This document shows positions 35,966 through 44,779 of a stretch of 64,000 bases of DNA, piece after piece. The stretch is from Rhodococcus sp. AW25M09 (lineage in GTDB: Bacteria > Actinomycetota > Actinomycetes > Mycobacteriales > Mycobacteriaceae), in contig NZ_CAPS01000120.1 of assembly GCF_000333955.1 (NCBI RefSeq), positions 41,718 through 105,717 on the forward strand. Reading direction: 5' to 3'. Made by a program: the position numbers and the translations under genes. The first letter of the stretch is position 1. The number at the start of each line of letters is the position of its first letter. Below the pieces are notes generated by a model that did no database searches, was not told the origin of the DNA, and worked only from the letters and a program-made list of their open reading frames with translations.

Positions 35966-35981
35966 GTTCTGCTCGACGGAC

Positions 35982-37574
35982 TCAGTTGGGCACGGGCGCT
36001 TCGGTGGTGCGCTCGGGAACGGTGGAGTACTGCGGCGGGAACATCCCGGGTGGCAGCGGAATGCCTTGTGATTCGAGGAACGCACCGAGATCGCTCACTC
36101 GGGTGACCGTTCCCGGCTCCGGCAGCAGTCGAGGCTCGGGTGCGAGCTCCGGTGCGAGCTCCGGTGCGGGCTCGGGTGCGAGCTCCGGTGCGAGCTCCGG
36201 TGCGGGCTCGGGGGCAGGAGTCGCCGGTGCGCTCGTCTCGGGAGCGGGCGCGGGCGCCTCGTTCTTCTCACGTTCGGTGCGCGCAAGATCGGTCACCCAG
36301 GCGACCATCTTCTCGCTCTCCCACTCGAAGCCGTCGTTCGGATCGTTGTACCAGTACGACAGATGCTGCAGGAAGCCGAGCGCAAGGTAGGGCCCGAGCA
36401 CGACGTCGACGATGCCCTTGTTGTTCTCCTCCAGGCCCACGCTCTCGGCCCGCAACTTGGCTTTCACGGTCTCGGCACCTGGCCCGATCGCCCAGTTCAG
36501 ATCGGCCAGCAACTGATCCGGTGTGAGAGCTGCCGCCGCCTGCTGATCGGCAACCGTGTAGTCCACGTCCGCCACCTTCACCAGAACCTGAAGCAGCGTC
36601 TCGTCGGATTCGAGCCAGGACTTGTCGGTTGCAATATCGACGATCGCGCGCGTGGCAATCGTCGTCACGACACGGGCGAAGTCGGCCACCGACTGCACCG
36701 GATTCAGCAGCGTCAGCCGCATCTGAGAGATGATCTCCAGAGCCAGTTGCAGAAACTCGATCTTGTCCGGAGCGTCGCACGCGAGGTCGTAGGGTCGGCA
36801 CGACCAGGTGACCTTGTCGTTCAGCGCACCGTAATCCCGGGGCGACTGGTCCATGAACCCGCCGAGCGACTCACCGGGCTCGTCGCCGAAATTCGGCACA
36901 CCGGCCGGACGGTAAGGCGATCCGACCATGATCACGCCCGCGATGTCGTCGGCAGTGACCAGTGCATTCGAGTCGCGATGGCCCAACTCGAGGGCGAGCC
37001 GATCGAGCACCTCGCCGCCGACGCTGTACCCGAGAAGCGCGAATTTCGTCTTGTCTCCGCACTTGGTCTTGTACTCGTCCATCAAGCGATTGGTCGTGGC
37101 AACGCCTTCTGCGATCGATTGCTGATACGTGGATACGTCGTCCAGAAAACCGACTCCGTACGTCGACGCGTACGGGACGTAGAGCCAGCCCACCGTGCCG
37201 GGACTGTCCGCGTTCGCCTCACCGACCGGAACCGTGACGTTGCCGACCCAGTTCGAGGCAACCGTGGACGAAATTTCGTTCAGCGGGTTGCGACCGGAGT
37301 CCGAGTCGGTGGCACCCGAGACTGCGAGAAGCAGTACGTCAGGGCAGTCCTGCGCATAGTTGTTGGGGTCGATGTTCGGCCCCTGGGAAGACCCGGTGTC
37401 CGCAGACCCCGAATCGGCAGACCCGGAATCGGCCGACCCGGATTCGGCAGATCCCGAATCCGGAGCGGCGAGCGCGGCTGCAGGAGCGGCGAGCGCAAAC
37501 GTCAGCGCGACGAGCGCCGACCTGAACAGAACGGATCCGAACGACGATGTCAGAGCCCGTTTACGACGCAGCAT
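35982..37574 (-). CDS. Secreted cutinase-family hydrolase with repeat tracts
   Basis: A 530-aa exported protein. The signal peptide spans about residues 1-37. A 25-residue tract of SGSAD-type pentads (37-62) follows. The alpha/beta-hydrolase region resembles cutinase: QDCPDVLLLAVSGATDS near its start and the nucleophile Ser in FALLGYSVGGEVLDRL (about residue 190); the Asp and His are not certain. After about residue 440 comes a 50-residue Pro/Glu/Ala/Leu tract built on PAPELAPELAPE, then a 40-residue conserved-looking tail. It may hydrolyse mycolate-type esters or polyester in the cell wall. The proline tract could span the envelope. Confidence 0.8.
   Translation of the reverse strand: MLRRKRALTSSFGSVLFRSALVALTFALAAPAAALAAPDSGSAESGSADSGSADSGSADTGSSQGPNIDPNNYAQDCPDVLLLAVSGATDSDSGRNPLNEISSTVASNWVGNVTVPVGEANADSPGTVGWLYVPYASTYGVGFLDDVSTYQQSIAEGVATTNRLMDEYKTKCGDKTKFALLGYSVGGEVLDRLALELGHRDSNALVTADDIAGVIMVGSPYRPAGVPNFGDEPGESLGGFMDQSPRDYGALNDKVTWSCRPYDLACDAPDKIEFLQLALEIISQMRLTLLNPVQSVADFARVVTTIATRAIVDIATDKSWLESDETLLQVLVKVADVDYTVADQQAAAALTPDQLLADLNWAIGPGAETVKAKLRAESVGLEENNKGIVDVVLGPYLALGFLQHLSYWYNDPNDGFEWESEKMVAWVTDLARTEREKNEAPAPAPETSAPATPAPEPAPELAPELAPEPAPELAPELAPEPRLLPEPGTVTRVSDLGAFLESQGIPLPPGMFPPQYSTVPERTTEAPVPN
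36133..36214. repeat. 36-bp coding tandem repeat in the cutinase-like gene
   Basis: Two identical 36-nt units (36133-36168, 36169-36204) and a partial third. Each has itself two near-copies of GGTGCGAGCTCC. On the minus strand each unit codes for 12 residues of the Pro-Glu-Leu-Ala tract. Confidence 0.9.
37400..37460. repeat. 15-bp coding repeat in the cutinase-like gene
   Basis: About four imperfect 15-nt units based on GACCCGGAATCGGCA encode SGSAD pentads just after the signal peptide. Confidence 0.85.
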
Positions 37575-37806
37575 TTTTGCGGAGACCTCCCCAGCCTTCG
37601 AGACAGTGCACAGTGAAAACGTCGGCTGTGTCGCTGTCGAGCGCCCGACGCCCCCCGAAGAAGGTACCTGCTCGCGACAATATCGCTGTCAGTTACGGGT
37701 GATCCGGCGCACTCGGACCCCGAACTCGGTGAGATGTCACCAATGACACAGTCCGGATTCGGGCCGCTGTTCTCGGTGGGAAACGAGGCGGGTTAAACTC
37801 GCACTC

Positions 37807-37905
37807 GTGGTCATCTTCTTCGAGGTATTGCTGGTACTTGCGGCAATTGCCATCATCGCGTTCTCGCTGTACGTCGTCTACCGACTGGTCAACGACGAGT
37901 CGTGA
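37807..37905 (+). CDS. 32-aa single-pass membrane peptide
   Basis: GTG 37807 opens a 32-codon frame starting [20 protein letters not shown]; residues 2-28 are one hydrophobic helix and the tail is RLVNDES. TAAACT ends 7 nt before the GTG, so the transcript is leaderless. Its stop overlaps the GTG of the nitrobindin-like gene (GTGA), so the two are co-translated. I do not know a function; a membrane partner for the downstream protein is possible. Confidence 0.72.
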   Translation: MVIFFEVLLVLAAIAIIAFSLYVVYRLVNDES

Positions 37906-38603
37906 CAGATTCCGGCAATGCTGACGACGGACGCGACGCTGACGAGGGACGCAACGCCCCCATCACCAGTGGTGACGAAGCGATAGCGGCTGCCGAGCAG
38001 AAGTTCGCCGAGGCGTCGTCTCGGAATGTTCCGGTGCTGCCGGACATCCCGCACCCCGACGACACGGCCAACCTCCGCCTGGGCCCCGATCTTCACCCGT
38101 CGATGCTGGCGCTGCTCCCTCTTGTCGGTGTGTGGCGCGGGCAGGGAGAGGGCCACGACCCCGAGTCGGGCACCGACTACCCCTTCGGTCAGCAAATCGT
38201 CATCACCCACGATGGCGGCAGCTACCTGAGCTGGGAATCGCGCTCGTGGCGTCTGGACTCCGACGGTAACTACGCTCACCCAGACCTGCGCGAAACCGGA
38301 TTCTGGCGCGTCAGCGGTGGCCACGGTGTCAAGGGTTCCGAGGACGAAGAGGTAGTCGAACTCCTACTGACTCACAGCACCGGCGTCGTCGAGCTGTATT
38401 ACGGACACGCACTCACCAAGTCCTCGTGGGAACTCGCCACCGACGTCGTCATCCGCAGCACGTCCGGTGCACTCGTGGGCGGTGCACGGCGGCTCTACGG
38501 AATCGTCGAAGGCGGAGACCTCGCGTACGTCGAGGAACGCGTCGTCGCCGACGGCCCACTCGCCCCGCGCTTGTCCGCGCGCCTGGCTCGCTACATCGGC
38601 TGA
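37902..38603 (+). CDS. Nitrobindin / FABP-like haem protein (Rv0813c family)
   Basis: A 233-aa protein. After an acidic 60-residue N-terminus comes the ten-stranded beta barrel (about 70-233) with the signature [15 protein letters not shown] and [12 protein letters not shown]. This family (UPF0678) binds ferric haem through a C-terminal His and isomerises peroxynitrite to nitrate. [20 protein letters not shown] supplies the conserved His region. GTG 37902 overlaps the upstream membrane peptide. The Rv0813c equivalent also sits next to sseC and pabC. Confidence 0.88.
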   Translation: MTDSGNADDGRDADEGRNAPITSGDEAIAAAEQKFAEASSRNVPVLPDIPHPDDTANLRLGPDLHPSMLALLPLVGVWRGQGEGHDPESGTDYPFGQQIVITHDGGSYLSWESRSWRLDSDGNYAHPDLRETGFWRVSGGHGVKGSEDEEVVELLLTHSTGVVELYYGHALTKSSWELATDVVIRSTSGALVGGARRLYGIVEGGDLAYVEERVVADGPLAPRLSARLARYIG

Positions 38604-38621
38604 GCAACTCACTTCTCGTAC

Positions 38622-38672
38622 TGCATGCGGATGGTTAATTGCATCCGGATCGTTCTTGCATGCGAACGGCCC
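38622..38672. repeat. Degenerate ~17-bp tandem repeat after the nitrobindin-like gene
   Basis: TGCATGCGGATGGTTAAT, TGCATCCGGATCGTTCT and TGCATGCGAACGG are three imperfect copies starting 18 nt after the stop codon. Confidence 0.65.
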
Positions 38673-38727
38673 CCGAGCCATACCTGCTTTCAGGTCCCGA
38701 CCGGACAGGTCGGGGGCTCGGGGGCCG
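38667..38727. terminator. Long hairpin with 13-bp outer stem
   Basis: CGGCCCCCGAGCC pairs with GGCTCGGGGGCCG; an inner stem (GGTCCCGACC/GGACAGGTCGGG) fills the loop. It can end the nitrobindin-like transcript, and on the minus strand any transcript coming from 38793-38880. Confidence 0.7.
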
Positions 38728-38792
38728 GGTAGCTGCCTGGGATTCGCCTGCCGCTCGCGCGGTCTTCGCAGTGAATCCGTCAGCGATTGCGG

Positions 38793-38831
38793 CTAGCTGA
38801 CAGCCACCTCACGCGTCCTAGAGTTCAACAA
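38793..38831 (-). CDS. Possible 12-aa peptide gene downstream of cydC
   Basis: The minus strand has GAGAGGAGGTGG (38838-38849), an ideal Shine-Dalgarno, 10 nt before tandem TTG TTG start codons. The frame codes MLNSRTREVAVS and stops. A strong hairpin follows about 65 nt later. The unit is too short to judge coding statistically. It could also be part of a small RNA. The frame lies between the cydC stop and the convergent nitrobindin-like gene. Confidence 0.35.
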   Translation of the reverse strand: MLNSRTREVAVS

Positions 38832-38878
38832 CTTCAGACCACCTCCTCTCTCGTGTACTTCACAACGTACGCCCGAGA

Positions 38879-40420
38879 TCACGAGTCGGCAAAGAGTTTT
38901 TTGGCGGCGCCGCGGCCGAGATCGATCACCTGGTCAGCGTCCGTGTTCTCCGGCAGTTGATGGGTGACGACCACCACGATCCGGTCGGCACCGAACAGAC
39001 CGCCGTCGGTGGTGAGCAGCTCTCGCAGAATCGATTCACCGGAGACTTGGTCGAGATGTTCGGTCGGCTCGTCCAGCAGCACGATCGGTGCGCTACTGAG
39101 CAGGGCACGGGCCAGCAACAGCCTGCGCCGCTCTCCCCCGGACACCGCCTTCGCGCCGCCGACCAGGGTGGTGTGAACACCGAGCGGTAACGCGTCGAGC
39201 CACCGGCCGAGGCCCACTCGTCGCAGTGCCTGCGTCGCTTGCTGTTCGTCGACGTCGCCGCGCACCACTCGCAGGTTCTCCAGAATCGAGGTGTCGAACA
39301 GGTGCGCGTCCTCGGCGAACAGCGCTGCATCCGAACCGTATTCCTCGGCGAGTGCGCGCAGCATCGTCGTCTTTCCCGATCCGCTGGGCCCGATCAGTGC
39401 GCTCCGCGCAGTGGTGCGGTCGAGTGCCCCAGAGGGCACATAATCGCACCACTGGGGCGGAGCCGCATCGAGCATCGTCATGATTCGACCCGCTGCGATG
39501 CGTCCGCGCATCAATGCGATGGCAGCACCGGGCAACGCCGCAGTGGCCTCGAAGGCGGCCAACGGAACCAACACGATGATCGCCAATGCCATCGGCGTCA
39601 TGCCGCTCGCGGTACCTCCGGCCGGTCCGTACAGCCCGATACCGACGAGCAGAGAACCGATCACCGAGGCCCCGATCGACAGCGGCAGTGCGGCATCGGC
39701 CAGAGCCGACGGCCGAGCGGCACGATCCCGGGCGATCACCGACTCGTCTGCTGCGCGTGCGGCTTCGGCGAGTACGGCGTCGAGTCGCCCGGCAACCCGC
39801 AGTTCCGGGGCATGGTCGAGTGCTTGGACGGTTGTCTCCGCGAACCGCGCATCGGCGTCGGCACCGGCTTCCTCGGCGATTTTCGCCGAGCGCGTCGCCA
39901 GCATCGGTGCGCCGACTCCGGCGATCAGCAACGCCACCGCCAGAATCGACGCGGCAGCCGGCGCGATTCCCGCCAGCAGCCCGACGGCTGCCAGCATCAT
40001 CACCACGCTCACACAGATCGGTACGACGGCCCTAACGACTACGTCGCCGAGCACGTCCACATCTGCTCCGGTGCGGGCCAGAACGTCGCCGCGCCGCAGA
40101 GCCACCCCTCCGTTTCCGTTCGCCAACTGCTCGTAGATCCTCGTGCGCGCTGCCGTCGTACCGCGCAGCGCCGCATCGTGCGTTGTCAAACGTTCCAGAT
40201 AGCGGAATACACCGCGCGAAATGCCCAGTGCCCGAACGGCTACCACTGCGACGGACAGGTCGAGCACCGGCGGCATCTGCCAGGCGCGAGTGATCAACCA
40301 CGCCGACAGTGCCGCAAGTGCCAATGCGCTACCGAGCGTCGCGACCCCGGCGGCCACGGCCGACGCGACCCTCCGCGGGGAGAGCTCCAACAGCGCCAAC
40401 GCCCGCCGCAGGTCAGACAT
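38879..40420 (-). CDS. cydC: CydC, thiol reductant ABC exporter subunit
   Basis: One half of the CydDC exporter, which sends cysteine or glutathione-type thiols to the outer face of the membrane for cytochrome bd assembly. The 513-aa chain has a six-helix membrane domain (about 20-300) and an ATPase domain: Walker A GPSGSGKTT, signature VSGGERRRLLLARAL, Walker B IVLLDEPTEHLD and the H-loop VVTHQL. The ATG lies inside the cydD stop region (overlap of 8 nt), so the pair is coupled. ATG 40420 fits the family start MSDLRRALALLEL. Confidence 0.94.
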   Translation of the reverse strand: MSDLRRALALLELSPRRVASAVAAGVATLGSALALAALSAWLITRAWQMPPVLDLSVAVVAVRALGISRGVFRYLERLTTHDAALRGTTAARTRIYEQLANGNGGVALRRGDVLARTGADVDVLGDVVVRAVVPICVSVVMMLAAVGLLAGIAPAAASILAVALLIAGVGAPMLATRSAKIAEEAGADADARFAETTVQALDHAPELRVAGRLDAVLAEAARAADESVIARDRAARPSALADAALPLSIGASVIGSLLVGIGLYGPAGGTASGMTPMALAIIVLVPLAAFEATAALPGAAIALMRGRIAAGRIMTMLDAAPPQWCDYVPSGALDRTTARSALIGPSGSGKTTMLRALAEEYGSDAALFAEDAHLFDTSILENLRVVRGDVDEQQATQALRRVGLGRWLDALPLGVHTTLVGGAKAVSGGERRRLLLARALLSSAPIVLLDEPTEHLDQVSGESILRELLTTDGGLFGADRIVVVVTHQLPENTDADQVIDLGRGAAKKLFADS

Positions 40421-42107
40421 GATCCAGCTCCGCGGGCGCACTTCCGGATACCTCGACGATGCGGTCGCCTGCGTGCAGCACCGAACGTCGGTGACCGACC
40501 ATGATCACGGTGACACCTCGGTCTGCTGCGCCGCGAACGGCCTGCAGCACGGTCTTCTCGTTCGCCGAATCGAGGTGTGCGGTCGGTTCGTCGAGCAGCA
40601 TCACGGCGGCATCCGAAACGAATGTTCGGGTCAGTGCCAGACGCTGCAGCTCGCCCAGGGAGAGCCCGACCCCACCCTGTCCGACGCGGGTGTCCCAGCC
40701 CTCCGGATGGTCTCGGAGAACCTCTTCGAATCCGGCAGCGCGGCTCGCTGCGTGCAACGCGTCGGCGTCGGGAACGCCATGCAGAGTCACGTTCTCGTAG
40801 ATCGTGCCTGGGATCAGCACCGGTCGCTGCGGTAGCCACGCGACCTGCGCCCACCACTGTTCGAGGTCGAGACCGGCCACGGGCACTCCCCCGATTCGAA
40901 CCACACCTCCGGAGGGTGTCGCCACACCGAGAATCGCATGCAGTGCAGTCGATTTACCCGCGCCGTTCGCTCCGGTCAGTACCGTGATGGTGCCCGCTCG
41001 GCAGAGCGCGGTCAGCCCCGCCGGAGCTGCACCGTCCCGACTCGCGACGGTGAGCCCGTCGAGCTCGATATCAGCGGACTCCGCGTCCACGGTTCGGCCA
41101 CCGCTCCGCTGGGCCGTTCGCCGATCCAGCACCCGAAAAGCGCGGTCCGCGGCCTCGACACCGTCTTCGGCCGCATGAAACTGAGTGCCGACGGCGCGCA
41201 GCGGGAAGTACACCTCGGGGGCGAGGATCAACGCGATGATTCCGGCTTCGAGCGTCATCTCCCCGAACACCAGACGCAGCCCGATGCCGACGGCCACCAA
41301 CGCGACACACAGGGTCGCGAGCAATTCGAGAACCATCGACGAGAGAAAAGCAACCTTCAACGCGCGCATGGTCGTTCGTCGATGGGCGTCGCCCAGTGCG
41401 CGGATACGAGCGGCGGGTCCGTGTTCGCGCCTCAGCGCGCGCAGAGTCGGCAGACCGGCCAGCAGATCGAGCAGCTGGGTGGACAGCCGGGTCATCGTGG
41501 TGAGCGTCGCGGCCGCTCGTCCCTTGGTGAGCAAGCCGATCAAGATCATGAAGATCGGGATGAGCGGCAAGGTCACCGCGATGATGACCGCCGACGTCAC
41601 GTCCTGGATGAGGATGACGAGCAGCACCAGCGGAGTGACGATGACGGTCAGCACCAGTGCCGGCAAGTAGCCGGTCAGGTACGCCCGCAGGCCGCCGATG
41701 GCGCGGGTCACGACGACAGCGAGCTCCTCACGTTCGGCGTCGAGCTCTCGGGGCTCGAAACGAGTTGCTGCCGTCAGTACTTCGATCTCCAACTCGGCCA
41801 CCACACGCGAGGCCGACCGGTGTGCGTACCGCGACTGGGCCCCGGTCGCGAGGACGCGAACTACCATCGCACCCGCCAACACGGCCAGTTCCGCCGTCCA
41901 GGCGGATACCGTCCTGGCTGCGGGGTCGGTGATGACTCCGGCCAGGATGCGTCCGATCGTCAGCGCGCCCACGATGATGCACAGGGTGACGACGGTCGAC
42001 AGCCCGACCGTCGCGAGCAGGTAACCGCGGGCGGAACGAGAGTACTTCCACAGCCGCGGATCGACCGGCCCCTTCGCCGGTGTACGCGCAAGAGCGGGTG
42101 CGGTCAC
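40413..42107 (-). CDS. cydD: CydD, thiol reductant ABC exporter subunit
   Basis: Partner of CydC, 564 aa. The membrane domain (about 20-310) includes TVVTLCIIVGALTIGRILAG and ATRFEPRELDAEREELAVVV, the loop typical of CydD. The ATPase domain has Walker A GANGAGKST, signature LSLGELQRLAL and Walker B VMLLDEPTAHLD. GTG 42107 overlaps the cydB stop (GTGA), which sets the start and excludes the open frame that continues upstream through cydB. Confidence 0.94.
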   Translation of the reverse strand: MTAPALARTPAKGPVDPRLWKYSRSARGYLLATVGLSTVVTLCIIVGALTIGRILAGVITDPAARTVSAWTAELAVLAGAMVVRVLATGAQSRYAHRSASRVVAELEIEVLTAATRFEPRELDAEREELAVVVTRAIGGLRAYLTGYLPALVLTVIVTPLVLLVILIQDVTSAVIIAVTLPLIPIFMILIGLLTKGRAAATLTTMTRLSTQLLDLLAGLPTLRALRREHGPAARIRALGDAHRRTTMRALKVAFLSSMVLELLATLCVALVAVGIGLRLVFGEMTLEAGIIALILAPEVYFPLRAVGTQFHAAEDGVEAADRAFRVLDRRTAQRSGGRTVDAESADIELDGLTVASRDGAAPAGLTALCRAGTITVLTGANGAGKSTALHAILGVATPSGGVVRIGGVPVAGLDLEQWWAQVAWLPQRPVLIPGTIYENVTLHGVPDADALHAASRAAGFEEVLRDHPEGWDTRVGQGGVGLSLGELQRLALTRTFVSDAAVMLLDEPTAHLDSANEKTVLQAVRGAADRGVTVIMVGHRRSVLHAGDRIVEVSGSAPAELDHV

Positions 42108-43180
42108 GACTTGACCGTCAGTCCGATCGAGTCCGGTATGTGGGCACTCGAGATGCGTTGCCGGAATACCCAGTACGTCCAGGCCTGGTAGCCGATGACA
42201 ACGGGAGCAGCGAACGCTGCAGCCCACGTCATCACCTTCAACGTGTACGCACTGGACGACGCGTTGGCGATGGTGAGATCGAAGGCGGCGTCCGTCGTGG
42301 ATGGCATGACGTTGGGGAAGAGGGACGCGAACAGCAGCGCCACGACGGCCACGATCGCGACGGTGGTGAACACGAAGGCCCAGCCCTCGCGCACCTTCAC
42401 TGTCAGTGCGACGACGGCAAGCAGGGCCACCGCTGCCACGGCGACGAGTGCCCACGTCCACGTCTTTCCGTGTGCGAGTTGTGTCCACAGCGCAAAGGCT
42501 CCGCCGACGAGTACTGCCGGAACCGACAGTCGCGCGGCAATTTTCACCGAGTCCTCGTGCACGTCCCCCGAGGTCTTGAGCGCGATGAACACCGCACCGT
42601 GCAGCGCGAACACCAACGCCATGGTGGCTCCGCCGAGCAGTGCGTACGGGTTAAGCAGGTCGAAGAATCCCGCGGTGACCTTCTTGTTCCCGTCTATCGC
42701 GACTCCGCGCACGATATTGGCGAAGGCGACGCCCCACAGCACCGCCGGAACCCACGATCCGATACCGATGCCGATATCGCAGCGCTTACGCCACACCGGA
42801 TCGTCGATCTTTCCGCGCCACTCGATGGCGCAGATGCGCAGGATCAGCGCGACCAGGATCAGCAGCAGCGGAATGTAGAAGCCCGAGAACAACGTCGCGT
42901 ACCACTCGGGGAAGGCGGCGAACAGAGCACCGCCCGCAGTGATGAGCCAGACTTCGTTGCCGTCCCAGACGGGGCCGATCGTGTTCAGGACGGCACGCCT
43001 GCGCCTCTCCCCCGTTGCTGCATCGGGGTGCCTGCCCGGGAGTGGAGCCTGCGAAACGACCTTTGAATCTCGACCCAGTATGGGCATGAGCATCCCGACG
43101 CCGAAGTCGAAGCCTTCCAGCACGAAATAGCCGACGAAGAAGAACGCGATGATGAAGAACCAGAATTCGGGCAATGACAT
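42104..43180 (-). CDS. cydB: CydB, cytochrome bd oxidase subunit II
   Basis: A 358-aa membrane subunit of the quinol oxidase that reduces oxygen to water with high affinity. The start PEFWFFIIAFFFVGYFVLEG and the block LNTIGPVWDGNEVWLITAGG are diagnostic. Eight or nine helices follow. Between FGVGMLMPILG and RRAVLNTIGP is an extra segment (about residues 37-55, SKVVSQAPLPGRHPDAAT) encoded partly by the dispersed repeat at 43038-43061; usual CydB proteins are shorter here. The segment falls in a loop and the frame is intact, so function is probably kept. Confidence 0.94.
   Translation of the reverse strand: MSLPEFWFFIIAFFFVGYFVLEGFDFGVGMLMPILGRDSKVVSQAPLPGRHPDAATGERRRRAVLNTIGPVWDGNEVWLITAGGALFAAFPEWYATLFSGFYIPLLLILVALILRICAIEWRGKIDDPVWRKRCDIGIGIGSWVPAVLWGVAFANIVRGVAIDGNKKVTAGFFDLLNPYALLGGATMALVFALHGAVFIALKTSGDVHEDSVKIAARLSVPAVLVGGAFALWTQLAHGKTWTWALVAVAAVALLAVVALTVKVREGWAFVFTTVAIVAVVALLFASLFPNVMPSTTDAAFDLTIANASSSAYTLKVMTWAAAFAAPVVIGYQAWTYWVFRQRISSAHIPDSIGLTVKS
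43038..43061. repeat. Dispersed 24-bp repeat, single copy inside cydB
   Basis: GGGA followed by GTGGAGCCTGCGAAACGACC matches the start of the MOSC-gene repeat (48287-48310) at 23 of 24 positions, on the same strand. It is read in antisense to that copy, because cydB is on the minus strand, and is in frame. Confidence 0.85.
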
Positions 43181-43190
43181 TGACTATCCC

Positions 43191-44648
43191 CTAGTACGCG
43201 AACGAGAGTTGTTTGGGCTCATCGTCTTCCGAATCCGGTGGGTCGACGTGCGGATGCGCGTCGTGGTCGAGAGGTCCTTCGATGACATAGCGCCTCAGCA
43301 GGTAGAACCAGACACCGCCGAGAGCGGCGTAGAGCAGCGTGAACGTCACCAGCGAGGCGACGACGAGGGCGACAGGATGGTCCGATACGCCCTGATCGAC
43401 GGTGAGCCGGATCTGATCGACTCCCGACAGGTTCGGCGCGACAACCCAAGGCTGACGACCCATTTCGGTGAAGATCCAGCCGGCACTGTTGGCCAGGAAC
43501 GGCGTCGGAATTGCCAGAAGCGACAACCACGAGAACCACTTCTGATCCGGAATCCGGCCGCCTCGGGTGACCCACAGACCCGCAAGGGCGAGCAGCGCGG
43601 AGCCTGCGGCCAGTCCGATCATCATCCGGAAGGCCCAATAGGTGACGAACAGATTCGGCTTGTAGTTGCCCGGACCGAATCGCTGCTCGTATTGGTCCTG
43701 CAGCTGATTGACGCCTTGCACGGTGGAATCGAAGTCGTTCTCCGCCAGGAAGGAGGTCAGGCCGGGAATCGAAACGAGGTGCACCACGGATTCGCAGTTG
43801 TTGTGAGTACCCACGGTCAACAGCGAGAAACTGGCTCCGGTCTCGGTGTCGCACAACGATTCCGCGGATGCCATCTTCATCGGCTGCTGCTCGAACATGA
43901 GCTTGCCCTGAATGTCCCCGGTGAGTGCGAGCGCGCCACCCGCGGCGATCATGACGACGAAGGACATGCGCGCTGCCGACCTGAACATCAGGCGTGAACT
44001 CGTCCTGTTCTTCTTACGAGCCTCGCGAACCATCCACCAACCGGAGATTCCGGCGACGAAGGTCGCGGCTGTGAGAAATGCGCCTGCAACGGCGTGCGGA
44101 AAAGCAGCCAGCGCAGTGTTGTTGGTGAGCAATGCCCAGATATCGGTCAGCTCGGCGCGGCCGGTTTCCTCGTTGTAGATCGCGCCGACGGGATGCTGCA
44201 TCCAGGAATTGGCGGCGATGATGAAGAAGGCCGAGGCGTTGACGCCGATGGCGACGAGCCAAATCGTGGCCAGGTGAACGAGTTTGGGGAGTCTGCTCCA
44301 GCCGAAGATCCACAGACCGAGGAACGTGGACTCGAGGAAGAACGCCAGTAGCCCTTCGAGTGCAAGCGGCGCGCCGAAGACGTCACCGACGAACCGTGAG
44401 TACTCACTCCAGTTCATCCCGAACTGGAACTCCTGCACGATTCCGGTCGCGACGCCGAGCGCGAAGTTGATGAGGAACAGCTTGCCGAAGAACTTGGTCA
44501 GCCGGTACCAGGAGTCCTTGCCGGTGATCACCCACATGGTCTGCATGGCGGCCACCATCGGCGCAAGGCCGATCGTGAGGGGTACGAGAATGAAGTGGTA
44601 GACGGTGGTGATACCGAACTGCCACCTCGAGACATCCAACGCGTCCAT
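43191..44648 (-). CDS. cydA: CydA, cytochrome bd oxidase subunit I
   Basis: A 485-aa haem-bearing subunit. SRWQFGITTVYHFILVPLTI holds the His that binds haem b595. The Q-loop region and the conserved GRQPWVV (about residue 400) are present. The periplasmic Q-loop is of the short (Gram-positive) type. ATG 44648 with GGAG 6 nt upstream matches the family start; an upstream frame of 14 residues is unsupported. It leads the cydABDC operon. Nothing in the promoter region matches a clear known operator. Confidence 0.95.
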   Translation of the reverse strand: MDALDVSRWQFGITTVYHFILVPLTIGLAPMVAAMQTMWVITGKDSWYRLTKFFGKLFLINFALGVATGIVQEFQFGMNWSEYSRFVGDVFGAPLALEGLLAFFLESTFLGLWIFGWSRLPKLVHLATIWLVAIGVNASAFFIIAANSWMQHPVGAIYNEETGRAELTDIWALLTNNTALAAFPHAVAGAFLTAATFVAGISGWWMVREARKKNRTSSRLMFRSAARMSFVVMIAAGGALALTGDIQGKLMFEQQPMKMASAESLCDTETGASFSLLTVGTHNNCESVVHLVSIPGLTSFLAENDFDSTVQGVNQLQDQYEQRFGPGNYKPNLFVTYWAFRMMIGLAAGSALLALAGLWVTRGGRIPDQKWFSWLSLLAIPTPFLANSAGWIFTEMGRQPWVVAPNLSGVDQIRLTVDQGVSDHPVALVVASLVTFTLLYAALGGVWFYLLRRYVIEGPLDHDAHPHVDPPDSEDDEPKQLSFAY

Positions 44649-44729
44649 CAGTACTCCGAACTCTTCGACCCGAGCTGTGACGGGCAACACCGCTGGTCAG
44701 GGCATTGACCCGCGACGAATTCGAATGTA

Positions 44730-44748
44730 CTACTACGGCTGGTAGTAG
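44730..44748. promoter_or_regulatory. Inverted repeat upstream of cydA
   Basis: CTACTAC-GGCTG-GTAGTAG is a perfect 7-bp inverted repeat 82 nt before the cydA start, in the gap after pabC. It may be an operator or a hairpin at the end of pabC; no T run follows. Confidence 0.45.
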
Positions 44749-44779
44749 GGAAGAGTCTTTCGGCAGGGTCGTTCGGCCC

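Noticed and set aside
36133..36214. Regular repeats that could suggest a CRISPR array
   Set aside because: Units are directly joined without spacers and encode a Pro-rich protein tract; no cas genes are present.
42108..42488. N-terminal extension of CydD upstream of 42107
   Set aside because: It lies wholly within cydB; the GTG at 42107 overlapping the cydB stop gives the family start.
44677..44692. TGTGACGGGCAACACC near cydA as a Crp/GlxR site
   Set aside because: Only the left half matches TGTGA; the right half is ACACC, not TCACA, and it lies at the edge of the cydA start.
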